From NCBI RefSeq assembly GCF_049942825.1, contig NZ_CP187970.1:7688001-7752000 (forward strand): a stretch of 64,000 nucleotides of DNA. Reading direction: 5' to 3'. This document shows positions 20,603 through 28,224 of this stretch, piece by piece; positions within the stretch are counted from its first letter, which is position 1, and each line of letters starts with the position of its first letter. The notes beneath the pieces are model-generated. The model was not told the origin of the DNA. It ran no database searches and saw only the letters and a list, made by a program, of their open reading frames with translations. The translations under genes and the position numbers were made by a program. Source of the stretch: Paenibacillus_G sp049942825 (GTDB taxonomy: Bacteria; Bacillota; Bacilli; Paenibacillales; NBRC-103111).

Positions 20603-21223
20603 TTATATTTTTAATCCTGACGCCAACCAGAACGTCAACGTGCTCTCGATTACCGCTGCAACGAACAATACAATTACCAATGCAACACTAACGGCCGGAA
20701 GTGTCCGGAAATAACGAGCAAACTGCTGATAAACAACTCCTTTACGAGAAGGGCTTGGAAGAGAAACCATCCACTTGAGTACCAGGATCCCTAGGCGAAG
20801 ACCATAAGCACAGGCAATGATTACTGCCGGCAGCTCCAGAATGCCATGGGGCACAATCGTTTTGATGAGAGCAGCCCAAGAAGCCTTTTCCACTACGAGT
20901 ACACTCATATAACCAATCAGAAGTCCATTTACGACAAGGAAGAATAGAGGCGGAAGCCCCAGGAAAGCCCCTAGTGCAATGATAATTAATGATTTGGAAG
21001 CATTGTTCCAAAAAATCAGCCAGAAGATGGACCACTGCTGGTTTGGCTCATCTTTGATGGAGTCCGTAATACTTTTCAATGCCTCCAATTGTCCCAAAAT
21101 CATGTTGTCGAACCGCTCTGATGATGCCGCTCCCATGTAGATTCCAACGATCATTACTAATGCGGAAGCTATAAAATAATGCTTCATTTGTTTCGCCTGC
21201 TGCCAAGCTAGACTCCAGTTCAC
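20603..21223 (-). CDS. Stage II sporulation protein M family (DUF95) membrane protein
   Basis: About 206 aa with five or so membrane helices (HYFIASALVMIVGIYMGA, SLIIIALGAFLGLPPLFFLV, AVSVALVIVLFVAAVIES). The FWNNASKS...GAFLG...NG...GY pattern is typical of the SpoIIM/DUF95 superfamily, whose members include the engulfment protein SpoIIM but also proteins of unknown role. Similarity to B. subtilis SpoIIM itself looks distant, so no symbol is given. GTG at 21221-21223 has AGGAGG 7 bases upstream; in-frame upstream codons were excluded. It is divergent from pdaB, with 106 bases between them. Confidence 0.8.
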   Translation of the reverse strand: MNWSLAWQQAKQMKHYFIASALVMIVGIYMGAASSERFDNMILGQLEALKSITDSIKDEPNQQWSIFWLIFWNNASKSLIIIALGAFLGLPPLFFLVVNGLLIGYMSVLVVEKASWAALIKTIVPHGILELPAVIIACAYGLRLGILVLKWMVSLPSPSRKGVVYQQFARYFRTLPAVSVALVIVLFVAAVIESTLTFWLASGLKI

Positions 21224-21242
21224 AGTCAGTCCTCCTATAAGG

Positions 21243-21270
21243 GCATAAATAATCGGTACGAGCATACATT
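21243..21270 (+). promoter_or_regulatory. Sigma-E-like sporulation promoter of pdaB
   Basis: GCATAAA, 13 bases, then CATACATT. The -10 agrees fully with the mother-cell sigma-E consensus CATACANT and the -35 is near KMATATT. It ends 59 bases before the pdaB GTG. Confidence 0.5.
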
Positions 21271-21329
21271 GTAACATCTCAGTTAAACAAGCCTTCTCAA
21301 AAAAGAGGGCGGACGGAGGAGGCCATGTT

Positions 21330-22115
21330 GTGAATTACTTTTATGTTATGAACGGTAAAAAGGTAAAACAAGCACTCATTATTACCGTTGCATTCCTGTT
21401 TGCCATCGGAATCGTTTATTCGGAACGGGGCAATGTGACCGTATTCTCCCAAAATGAACCCGCAGCCATCTACAATGTGTCAACGGACAAGAAAGTCATC
21501 GCCCTTACCTTCGACATTTCCTGGGGGGACAAGAGAACGGAACCGATTCTGAAGGTCCTCGAAGATAAGGGAGTCAAACAAGCGACCTTCTTCTTATCAT
21601 CGCCTTGGGGCAAAACCCATCCCGACATCGTAGCGAAAATCGCTAAGAATGGCTGGGAAGTAGGGAATCATGGACACAAGCATGTGAACTACAGTTCCTT
21701 AAGCGATGAAGAGATCCGGGCCCAAATTCAAACTTCCCATCAGCTTCTGAGCGAGATTACCGGCTCCCACCCTACCCTGCTGCGTCTTCCAAACGGGGAT
21801 TTTGATAAAAGAGTTCTTCGCATCGCCAGTGAGATGAATTATACGGTGATTCAATGGGATACGGATTCTATGGACTGGAAAAACCCCGGTGTGGATCAAA
21901 TCGTGAATCGAGTCGTATCCAAGGCTCACCCCGGCGACATTGTGCTGTTGCACGCAAGTGATTCCTCTAAACAAACTCACGAAGCCCTCCCAAAAATTAT
22001 AGATCAGCTTAGGGAAAAAGGATACGAGTTTGTAAGTGTAAGTCAACTCCTCAAGGGAACACAGGTTGGCAACAAGCCTCCGCTAGAGGACCAGACCTTC
22101 AAACGAATTCAATAA
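21330..22115 (+). CDS. pdaB: Sporulation polysaccharide deacetylase PdaB
   Basis: NodB-type deacetylase needed for keeping spores stable late in development in B. subtilis. It has 261 aa with an N-terminal membrane anchor (residues 14-30, ALIITVAFLFAIGIVYS). The NodB domain starts at KKVIALTFDISWGD (metal-binding Asp), continues with the H-x3-H metal site (GNHGHKHVNYSS) and RLPNGDFD, and ends with DIVLLHASD. GTG at 21330 has GGAGGAGG 7 bases upstream. The neighbours kbaA, gerD, salA and cwlD are the same set as in the B. subtilis ybaN region. It ends at a terminator shared with the convergent kbaA. Confidence 0.92.
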   Translation: MNYFYVMNGKKVKQALIITVAFLFAIGIVYSERGNVTVFSQNEPAAIYNVSTDKKVIALTFDISWGDKRTEPILKVLEDKGVKQATFFLSSPWGKTHPDIVAKIAKNGWEVGNHGHKHVNYSSLSDEEIRAQIQTSHQLLSEITGSHPTLLRLPNGDFDKRVLRIASEMNYTVIQWDTDSMDWKNPGVDQIVNRVVSKAHPGDIVLLHASDSSKQTHEALPKIIDQLREKGYEFVSVSQLLKGTQVGNKPPLEDQTFKRIQ

Positions 22116-22131
22116 AATTCGGATAAACAAT

Positions 22132-22153
22132 AAGAGCCGTACTTACGGCTCTT
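22132..22153. terminator. Bidirectional terminator between pdaB and kbaA
   Basis: AAGAGCCGT-ACTT-ACGGCTCTT with T/A-rich flanks. The kbaA stop codon (22143-22145) lies in its loop and arm, so kbaA translation ends inside the hairpin. Confidence 0.8.
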
Positions 22154-22736
22154 TGTTTGCATTTACTACCTTACTTAAAATCAGAATCTGCCATGCATTG
22201 CATGCCATCAGAGGTACCATCATAAATACAGTGGAGGCTGCATTGTTTAACCGTAACCAAGGTATTGCCTCGATCGATGTTACTGCAATCATAAAGAAAA
22301 GCGTTGGAATCCAGGAGGACGTATTGGTCAAACGCACCTTCCACCAAGCAATCCCAGCAGCAGCTAATAACAAGAAAACAGGCAGTAAGATAAAAGCAGC
22401 CAACCCCTCATCCGCCGATTCCGTATAGCGCAAGTAGATCAAGTCAAACATTACGATAAGGATTACGATGACTTGGATCATATTCCAGGTCCATCTATTG
22501 CGGAACATCCCTACGGCCATATATCGCACAATGAGATACGCAAAGAACCCCATCTGGCTGAATACGCTGATTAAAGTTCCTCCAAGCAGCATGGAGGCCG
22601 CATTGAAACCCATTTCCCTTCCGCCCCAGGTTATCTCCTGGTCGCTTAGCTGAAGAGATAATCCGGCTGCCAGCGCCGCAATCGCCCCAGCAAGCAGCGT
22701 GGTCCAGAATAGATAAAACCATTTTCGCAAAGTCAC
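22143..22736 (-). CDS. kbaA: KinB-signalling pathway activation protein KbaA
   Basis: Polytopic membrane protein of about 197 aa, the size of B. subtilis KbaA (198). KbaA is required for activation of the sporulation kinase KinB. Five to six membrane helices are visible (WFYLFWTTLLAGAIAALAAG, MIQVIVILIVMFDLIYLRY, LAAFILLPVFLLLAAAGIAW and others). GTG at 22734-22736 was chosen; GGGGG and AGGA lie just upstream, and an in-frame TTG six codons earlier overlaps them. Assignment rests on size, topology and its place between pdaB and gerD. It is convergent with pdaB and divergent from gerD. Confidence 0.88.
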   Translation of the reverse strand: MTLRKWFYLFWTTLLAGAIAALAAGLSLQLSDQEITWGGREMGFNAASMLLGGTLISVFSQMGFFAYLIVRYMAVGMFRNRWTWNMIQVIVILIVMFDLIYLRYTESADEGLAAFILLPVFLLLAAAGIAWWKVRLTNTSSWIPTLFFMIAVTSIEAIPWLRLNNAASTVFMMVPLMACNAWQILILSKVVNANKEP

Positions 22737-22873
22737 TTTCCTGTACCCCCACAATCAGTAGTTACAACAGTTAATTGTACCAACCTTCACAATAAAAAGC
22801 TAACAAGAATTGTGTTAAACTCCCTGCCCCGGACAAATACTATCCGCAAAACAATGAAAGGAGCCTGTACCTG

Positions 22874-23650
22874 ATGATCGAGCATTGGAAACGTATCATG
22901 CCCGCTGTCATGATCGTCGGATTCCTGGCGGCCTGCGGTTCGGAACCTCAACAGCAACAAGCTTCGGGCAGTAACAGCAATACTTATAAAGATACCAAAT
23001 CCATGGTTTTGGATATTCTGAAGACAGAGGATGGCCGTAAAGCCATCCAAGAAGCAACCGTTCAAAATACCAGTAAATTATCGGTTCTCTCTGCCGGTGA
23101 TACGCAGCAGCTGCAGCTGGCGGTAAAGGATGTACTCGTAGACACAGACAACACGAAGTTTTTGCAGACGATGATTTCCGATCCAAAGTTTGCAGGGCAA
23201 TTCGCAAAAGCTATACAGAAAGAAACCAAACAGCTGCAAAAAGATCTCTTAAAAGATCCGGAATATCAAAAACAAATGATGGATGCGATGAAGAGCCCAG
23301 AATTCGAAGGCATGCTCCTGGATACCATGAAATCAACACCATACCGTACTCAAACCAAGACCGTTATTCAAGAGTCCCTGCAGAGCCCTTTATTCCGGCT
23401 TGAAATGATGGAACTGATGAAGAAGGTTCTTCAGGAGGAATCCGCCCCGAAATCACAAACCCAGGCTGCTGCCGGTGGTGGCGGTGGTGGGGGAGAAAAG
23501 AAAGAAGGCCAGGGAGGAGACCAGAAGAAGGAAGAAGGCGGCGGCGGTGAAGGTGGCGGATCCGGTGGTGGCAGCGACGACGATGGCGGTGATGGCGGCG
23601 GCGAAGAAAAGCAGGGAGAAGAGGGCGGCGAAAAGAAAAAGCAAGAATAG
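22874..23650 (+). CDS. gerD: Spore germination lipoprotein GerD
   Basis: Inner-membrane lipoprotein of the spore that organises nutrient germination receptors into the germinosome. It has 258 aa. The signal peptide ends at a lipobox (GFLAACGS, modified Cys21). The central helical region with repeated acidic/hydrophobic segments (MVLDILKTEDGRKAIQEA; SPEFEGMLLDTMKSTPYRTQ; SPLFRLEMMELMKKVL) is the conserved GerD core. The C-terminal ~60 residues are almost only Gly, Glu, Lys, Gln, Asp and Ser and make the protein clearly longer than the 185-aa B. subtilis protein. ATG at 22874 has AAAGGAG 10 bases upstream. A bidirectional terminator follows. Confidence 0.92.
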   Translation: MIEHWKRIMPAVMIVGFLAACGSEPQQQQASGSNSNTYKDTKSMVLDILKTEDGRKAIQEATVQNTSKLSVLSAGDTQQLQLAVKDVLVDTDNTKFLQTMISDPKFAGQFAKAIQKETKQLQKDLLKDPEYQKQMMDAMKSPEFEGMLLDTMKSTPYRTQTKTVIQESLQSPLFRLEMMELMKKVLQEESAPKSQTQAAAGGGGGGGEKKEGQGGDQKKEEGGGGEGGGSGGGSDDDGGDGGGEEKQGEEGGEKKKQE

Positions 23651-23696
23651 CCCATGGCCTGGCCTTTCATGGTCGCAACCTGCTTTTTTAATCCGA

Positions 23697-23734
23697 GAAA
23701 AAGGACCGGCCGCAGCGGCCAGTCCTTTTTTTGT
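23697..23734. terminator. Bidirectional terminator between gerD and salA
   Basis: AAAGGACCGGCCG-CAGC-GGCCAGTCCTTTTTTT: a GC-rich stem with one mismatch, T-run on the plus strand and T-rich tail on the minus strand. Confidence 0.88.
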
Positions 23735-23738
23735 TATC

Positions 23739-24821
23739 CTATCCGAGCCGATGCACAACCTCTTCTGCAAGCTCAAGATAAATTTGTCCGGTGGGCGTCT
23801 CAGCTTTATACACCGAAGGGGAATAATCCGGCTCGGCCACATGGTTCTCGGGCACTCCCAGCGGAATCTGAGCAAGCAATCCGGTATGCAGCTCTTCAGC
23901 CAGCTTGGCGCCGCCTCCGCGGCCAAAAATATATTCTTTATTTCCACATTGACCGCAGGCATAATACGACATATTCTCGACTACACCCAGAATCTCGTGT
24001 TCCGTATGAATCGCCATGGCACCTGCTCTAGCTGCTACAAATGCAGCAGTAGCATGAGGTGTAGTTACGATAATCTCTTTGCTTTGGGGAATCATTTGGT
24101 GGACATCCAACGCTACATCGCCTGTCCCAGGCGGCAGGTCCAGCAGTATGTAATCAAGCTCGCCCCATTCGACCTCGCTAAAGAAATTCCTCAGCATCTT
24201 CCCGAGCATAGGTCCCCGCCAAATGACAGGCGTATTCTCTTCCACAAAGAAACCCATGGAGATGACCTTCACCCCAAAGCGTTCAACCGGAAGGATGCGG
24301 TTGTCCACCATCTGGGGACGCTCCTCGATACCCATCATATCCGGCACACTGAAGCCGTAAATATCAGCATCCACCAAGCCCACTTTCTTGCCAAGACGGG
24401 CAAGTGAAACGGCTAGATTAACGGTTACCGTCGACTTCCCCACTCCCCCCTTACCGCTTGCGATCGCAATAAATTGGACTCCGGACTGCGTGTCCAGCAC
24501 ATTTACAGACGCAGGCTTTTCCTCGTGTTCAGACGCCTGCTGGCTCTGGAGCTTCTTTGCTGCTTCATTCCTGTCATACTCGGTCAACGGTCGAAACCGC
24601 AAATGGACTTCCTCCGCACCGGCAGCTTTGAACGACTCTATAATCGCACGCTGCAGTTCGGACTTGTACATCTCATCCTCTCTCGACAGCAGAACAGTTG
24701 CTGCCACGCGGTTTTCTTTTATCATCATATCCCTTACAAATTGCAAGTCCGTAAGACTAAGACCAAACTCCGGATCATTCAGCTGGCTTATGGAGGCCAG
24801 CAGCTCTTCTTTGGTAGCCAC
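23739..24821 (-). CDS. salA: Mrp/NBP35-family P-loop ATPase (SalA)
   Basis: Mrp-type ATPase of 360 aa, linked to iron-sulfur cluster carriage; the B. subtilis protein at this locus, SalA, also acts as a transcription regulator. Domain order: N-terminal MIP18/DUF59-like segment (1-80), linker, then a deviant Walker A (SGKGGVGKST) starting near residue 122. DADIYGFSVPDMMG and DLPPGTGDVALDVHQ follow. A CxxC pair (YACGQCGN) near residue 289 is the presumed cluster ligand. GTG at 24819-24821 has GAGGTGA just upstream. It lies between gerD and cwlD as in B. subtilis. Confidence 0.92.
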   Translation of the reverse strand: MATKEELLASISQLNDPEFGLSLTDLQFVRDMMIKENRVAATVLLSREDEMYKSELQRAIIESFKAAGAEEVHLRFRPLTEYDRNEAAKKLQSQQASEHEEKPASVNVLDTQSGVQFIAIASGKGGVGKSTVTVNLAVSLARLGKKVGLVDADIYGFSVPDMMGIEERPQMVDNRILPVERFGVKVISMGFFVEENTPVIWRGPMLGKMLRNFFSEVEWGELDYILLDLPPGTGDVALDVHQMIPQSKEIIVTTPHATAAFVAARAGAMAIHTEHEILGVVENMSYYACGQCGNKEYIFGRGGGAKLAEELHTGLLAQIPLGVPENHVAEPDYSPSVYKAETPTGQIYLELAEEVVHRLG

Positions 24822-24872
24822 AATGTCACCTCAGCGGTAGGTAATAGGAATCCAAGTTACTTACTGAGGATT

Positions 24873-24881
24873 ATTATACCA
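24873..24881 (-). promoter_or_regulatory. Extended -10 box of a likely salA promoter
   Basis: TGGTATAAT on the minus strand is an extended -10; no good -35 is seen at 17 bases. It lies just after the cwlD stop codon and about 50 bases upstream of salA. Confidence 0.4.
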
Positions 24882-24886
24882 CATTT

Positions 24887-25651
24887 TCAGTTAGAGCCCA
24901 GCTTCTCACCGGAATAGTATCTTAGAATCCCCTGGTAAACCGATGCGGCAATTTTCTTTTGATACGATGTATTTCTAAGCAGCCCTGCTTCTCCTGGATT
25001 CGATAAAAACCCGACTTCCACCAAAGCACTTGGAATCCGCATCGCCTTCAATAAGAAAATATCTTTATCGGCCGGCTTCGCCACTCGGTCCGTGTTTTCC
25101 ATATTCTTAATGATTTCATCCTGAATCAACGCAGCCAAACGTGCGTTCTCTTTGCCCGTACCCTCCGGATTATAAAAGGTTTGAGCGCCGGACCATTTTT
25201 CAGAAGGTATGCTGTTCATATGGATAGAGATCAGAAGATCCGATTTCTGTTGAACAACGAACTCAGCCCTCTTATGCAGATCTTCTGTTTTTCGGCGGCT
25301 GTAGCCTTTGGTGGATGGGTCCGCCAGATCCCTATCATCTTCCCTTGTCATCACGACCAGAGCACCTGCCTGCTGAAGATAATCCCGCAAATATTTGGTG
25401 ATGGCCAAATTCACATCTTTCTCTATAAGCCCGTCTTTGCTGGTGGCTCCCCCGTCGGGACCACCATGCCCCGCATCCAACGCGATCACTTTGCCCGAAA
25501 GCGGCATTGTCCAATACGTCCAAGTCTTGGTGCTTGGCAGCTCATAGGTAAACAGGAACAGCATCAAGGCCACAAGCAGGGCTGACATGGCTATTTTGAG
25601 CCCCCCGTGCATGGTGAGCCAGACAATGACCCTCTTCTTTCTTCGGAACAT
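24887..25651 (-). CDS. cwlD: N-acetylmuramoyl-L-alanine amidase CwlD (spore cortex)
   Basis: Amidase_3 enzyme that removes peptide side chains from peptidoglycan as the first step in making muramic-delta-lactam of the spore cortex. It has about 254 aa with an N-terminal membrane anchor (MSALLVALMLFLFTYE). Zinc ligands are visible: His in ALDAGHGGPDGG, Glu in GLIEKDVNLAI, His in LLISIHMNS, and the catalytic Glu in SALVEVGFLSN. ATG at 25649-25651 was chosen because GAGGTGG lies 7 bases upstream. That ribosome binding site lies inside the 3' arm of the sat terminator hairpin. Confidence 0.93.
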   Translation of the reverse strand: MFRRKKRVIVWLTMHGGLKIAMSALLVALMLFLFTYELPSTKTWTYWTMPLSGKVIALDAGHGGPDGGATSKDGLIEKDVNLAITKYLRDYLQQAGALVVMTREDDRDLADPSTKGYSRRKTEDLHKRAEFVVQQKSDLLISIHMNSIPSEKWSGAQTFYNPEGTGKENARLAALIQDEIIKNMENTDRVAKPADKDIFLLKAMRIPSALVEVGFLSNPGEAGLLRNTSYQKKIAASVYQGILRYYSGEKLGSN

Positions 25652-25655
25652 GAAA

Positions 25656-25709
25656 AATCCACCTCGCATCCCCATAGACTCTCTTTCATCTTATGGGACG
25701 AGGTGGATT
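25656..25709 (-). terminator. Terminator after sat, overlapping the cwlD ribosome binding site
   Basis: On the minus strand AATCCACCTCG pairs with CGAGGTGGATT; an inner pair CCCATA/TATGGG extends the stem. A TTTTTC run follows directly. The descending arm contains GAGGTGG, the cwlD Shine-Dalgarno. Confidence 0.72.
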
Positions 25710-25721
25710 ATTAGACCAGCC

Positions 25722-26897
25722 CTACACTTGATATTCCGGTTCTTTCATACCTTCAATCAGCACTTCCGCCACTTCAGGACGAGTAAACTGCGGTGGAGGG
25801 CATTGACCGTCGCGAAGGAGTGCGCGAACTTTTGTTCCCGACAAGTGCATGTGGTCTTCTTTGGTGTGCGGGCAGGTTTTACTGGATGCCATATTGCCGC
25901 ATTTCGTGCAGAAGAAGCTGTGCTCGAAGAAGAGCGGCGTAATGCCAAGTTCTTCGGCCGTAAAGTTACTGAAGATCTCCTGCGCTTCGTAGGTCCCATA
26001 ATAGTCACCTACACCCGCGTGGTCACGGCCGACAATAAAGTGCGAGCAGCCATAATTTTTACGAACCATGGCATGGAAAATCGCTTCTCTTGGACCTGCA
26101 TAACGCATGGCCGCGGGGAATACACCCAGGAATACGCGATCCTTCGGGTAGTAGTTCTCCAGAAGTACCAGGTAACTGCGCATGCGAACATCGGCAGAAA
26201 TATCGTCGGACTTGGTTTCACCCACCAGCGGGTTTAAGAAAAGGGCGTCCACGATCTCCATAGCACTCTTCTGGATATACTCATGGGCACGGTGTACCGG
26301 ATTCCTTGTTTGGAAGCCTACAACCGTTCTCCAGCCCTTCTCAGCGAAGATTTGACGCGTCACAGTAGGCTCGAAATAGAACTCTTCAAACTTCTCCGGT
26401 CTAGGGCGATTTAAAACTTGAACAGGGCCACCAATATATGTGTTAGGGCGAGAGAACAGTTTCTGAACGCCCGGATGTGCCGGATCATCCGTCTTGAAGA
26501 CTTTCACTGCTTCGTTCTTCTGGTCGACTTGGTAGATGCTCTCAACACGAATCACACCATAAATGACCCCATCAGATTCACCAACAAGTGCCACATCTTG
26601 GCCTTGTTTCAGTTCGGATGCGATTTGCTCCTCAACCGACAAGGTGATTGGGATACTCCATACTGTACCATTGGCAAGCCTCATGTTCTCTACAACGGAG
26701 AGATAATCTTCCTGTCCTAGAAAACCGGTCAATGGAGAAAACGCACCAACACCGATCAGATCGAGATCAGAAATGGTCCAAGCATTAATTTTGAGTTGGT
26801 AGAATCCTTCCGCTTGCTTGAGAAGAGCTTCTCTTTCCGCACCTTCCACTAAGCGGTTAACGAGTGTGCCACCATGAGGCTGGATCGTTTGTGTCAT
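25722..26897 (-). CDS. sat: Sulfate adenylyltransferase (ATP sulfurylase)
   Basis: Activates sulfate with ATP to adenosine 5'-phosphosulfate, the first step of assimilation. It has 391 aa with an N-terminal PUA-like domain and a C-terminal nucleotidyltransferase domain. Active-site motifs QTRNPVHRAHEY and GRDHAGVGDYYG are intact. A four-cysteine zinc site (CTKCGNMASSKTCPH) near residue 330 is typical of bacterial homo-oligomeric Sat. ATG at 26895-26897 has GGAGG 7 bases upstream. It lies 27 bases after cysH and is presumably co-transcribed with it. No APS kinase gene is present, which fits direct reduction of APS. Confidence 0.95.
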   Translation of the reverse strand: MTQTIQPHGGTLVNRLVEGAEREALLKQAEGFYQLKINAWTISDLDLIGVGAFSPLTGFLGQEDYLSVVENMRLANGTVWSIPITLSVEEQIASELKQGQDVALVGESDGVIYGVIRVESIYQVDQKNEAVKVFKTDDPAHPGVQKLFSRPNTYIGGPVQVLNRPRPEKFEEFYFEPTVTRQIFAEKGWRTVVGFQTRNPVHRAHEYIQKSAMEIVDALFLNPLVGETKSDDISADVRMRSYLVLLENYYPKDRVFLGVFPAAMRYAGPREAIFHAMVRKNYGCSHFIVGRDHAGVGDYYGTYEAQEIFSNFTAEELGITPLFFEHSFFCTKCGNMASSKTCPHTKEDHMHLSGTKVRALLRDGQCPPPQFTRPEVAEVLIEGMKEPEYQV

Positions 26898-26924
26898 GCC
26901 GCATCCTCCAATAATCTCAATATT

Positions 26925-27617
26925 TTATTTATGCAGTCCGCACTCCGTCTTCTCAAACCCAGCCCAACGGCCGGCTCTTGGGTCTTCACCTGGAGCTACC
27001 TGACGTGTGCAGTGTTCGCAACCGATACTTGGGTAGTTCATGTCGTGAAGCGGGTTGTAGATCAGGTTGTTATTACGGATGTAATTCCATACGTCCTCAG
27101 ACGTCCAATCAGCCAGCGGGTTGAATTTGACCAATCCGAACTTTACGTCATACTCTACCTTCTTGGCGTTGGCGCGTGTAGGTGCCTGATCACGGCGGAT
27201 ACCCGTGAACCATGCGTCATAGTTCTTCAGGATATCCGTAAGCGGGTCAACTTTGCGAATATTGCAGCAGTCGGTCGGCGATGTCTTCCACAGTTCCTCA
27301 CCATGCTGAAGCGCCTGCTCTTCCAACGTAAGCTTCGGCAGAACCTGTACAAACTGAAGACCATAGTGCTGCTGCAGACGATCACGAGTTTCGTACGTCT
27401 CTTTAAAATGCACATTCGTATCGAGATAAAAGATATCTGTTTTGGGGCTGACCTTCTGGAGCATGTCGACAAGAACTACATCTTCAGCTCCGAAACTACA
27501 GGCAAGCGTGATATTGGGGAATCTTTCTACCGCAAAGGCCAAAAGTGCTTCGGGGGATTGATTTTCAAACTCCTCGGCCGCCTTATTAATCAGCGCTTCT
27601 TTTTCAAACAAGTTCAT
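26925..27617 (-). CDS. cysH: Phosphoadenylyl/adenylyl-sulfate reductase CysH
   Basis: Reduces APS (or PAPS) to sulfite using thioredoxin. It has 230 aa. The PP-loop-like N-terminal motif is LACSFGAEDVVLVDM, followed by YLDTNVHFKETYETRD. Both cysteine pairs that ligate a 4Fe-4S cluster are present (TDCCNIRK and CEHCTR), placing it with the iron-sulfur APS/PAPS reductases, along with the catalytic cysteine in KTECGLH. ATG at 27615-27617 has GGGAGG 10 bases upstream. It is first in the cysH-sat transcript, behind a strong promoter with a palindrome in its leader. Confidence 0.94.
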   Translation of the reverse strand: MNLFEKEALINKAAEEFENQSPEALLAFAVERFPNITLACSFGAEDVVLVDMLQKVSPKTDIFYLDTNVHFKETYETRDRLQQHYGLQFVQVLPKLTLEEQALQHGEELWKTSPTDCCNIRKVDPLTDILKNYDAWFTGIRRDQAPTRANAKKVEYDVKFGLVKFNPLADWTSEDVWNYIRNNNLIYNPLHDMNYPSIGCEHCTRQVAPGEDPRAGRWAGFEKTECGLHK

Positions 27618-27648
27618 GATTACTTACCTCCCAAGGGTATAATTCCGA

Positions 27649-27660
27649 GTATGATCATAC
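27649..27660. promoter_or_regulatory. Palindrome in the cysH leader (possible operator)
   Basis: GTATGATCATAC is a perfect 12-bp palindrome about 15-25 bases downstream of the predicted cysH transcription start. Its placement suits a repressor site. It does not obviously match the CymR box. Confidence 0.45.
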
Positions 27661-27681
27661 GTTTTCTGATATTTAATTTTA

Positions 27682-27709
27682 ATTATAACGATGGGCTACT
27701 TTTTGTCAA
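27682..27709 (-). promoter_or_regulatory. Sigma-A promoter of cysH-sat
   Basis: TTGACA (27709-27704), 16 bases, TATAAT (27687-27682): both boxes are perfect. Confidence 0.8.
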
Positions 27710-27765
27710 TTAGAAATTTACGTTAGGCTATACCCTATATTATTGTCAAATCCACCGTTCGGTGA

Positions 27766-27805
27766 AATAAAAAAGCCCTTCCGCGTAAACGGAAAGGCTC
27801 TTTTT
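27766..27805 (-). terminator. Rho-independent terminator after rpsI
   Basis: AGCCTTTCCG-TTTACG-CGGAAGGGCT followed by TTTTTTATTTC on the minus strand, starting 14 bases after the rpsI stop. Confidence 0.9.
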
Positions 27806-27812
27806 GGATAAA

Positions 27813-28205
27813 TTAACGCTTGGAGAACTGAGGAGCGCGACGAGCGGCTTTGAGGCCGTACTTCTTACGCTCTTTCATACGAGGGTCACGAGTCAGGAAG
27901 CCCGCTTTCTTGAGGGCTCCACGGAACTCAGGGTCAGCTTTCAGCAGTGCACGGGAGATACCGTGACGAATGGCTCCAGCTTGTCCTGTGATCCCGCCAC
28001 CATGAGCAAGAACGAGAATATCATACTTCGTCAATGTCTCAGTCAGGTTAAGCGGCTGCTTAACGATCAGCTTCAAGGTCTCCAGACCAAAATACTCATC
28101 CAATTCACGCTTATTGATAACGATACGGCCTTCGCCCGGTACAAGACGTACACGTGCTACAGAGTGCTTACGACGGCCAGTGCCATAATATTGAACTTGT
28201 GCCAC
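27813..28205 (-). CDS. rpsI: Ribosomal protein S9 (uS9)
   Basis: Small-subunit protein whose C-terminal tail reaches the P-site tRNA. It has 130 aa, the family's length, with the tail RRAPQFSKR intact and the core GRRKHSVARVRLVPGEG at the N-terminus. GTG at 28203-28205 has GGGAGG 9 bases upstream. It lies 19 bases after rplM in a two-gene operon as in most bacteria, and ends before a strong terminator. Confidence 0.97.
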   Translation of the reverse strand: MAQVQYYGTGRRKHSVARVRLVPGEGRIVINKRELDEYFGLETLKLIVKQPLNLTETLTKYDILVLAHGGGITGQAGAIRHGISRALLKADPEFRGALKKAGFLTRDPRMKERKKYGLKAARRAPQFSKR

Positions 28206-28224
28206 AAGACAATCCTCCCTTTAA

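Noticed and set aside
23475..24407. A 310-codon plus-strand frame beginning in the Gly-rich end of gerD
   Set aside because: It reads out of frame through gerD, a terminator, and antisense to salA.
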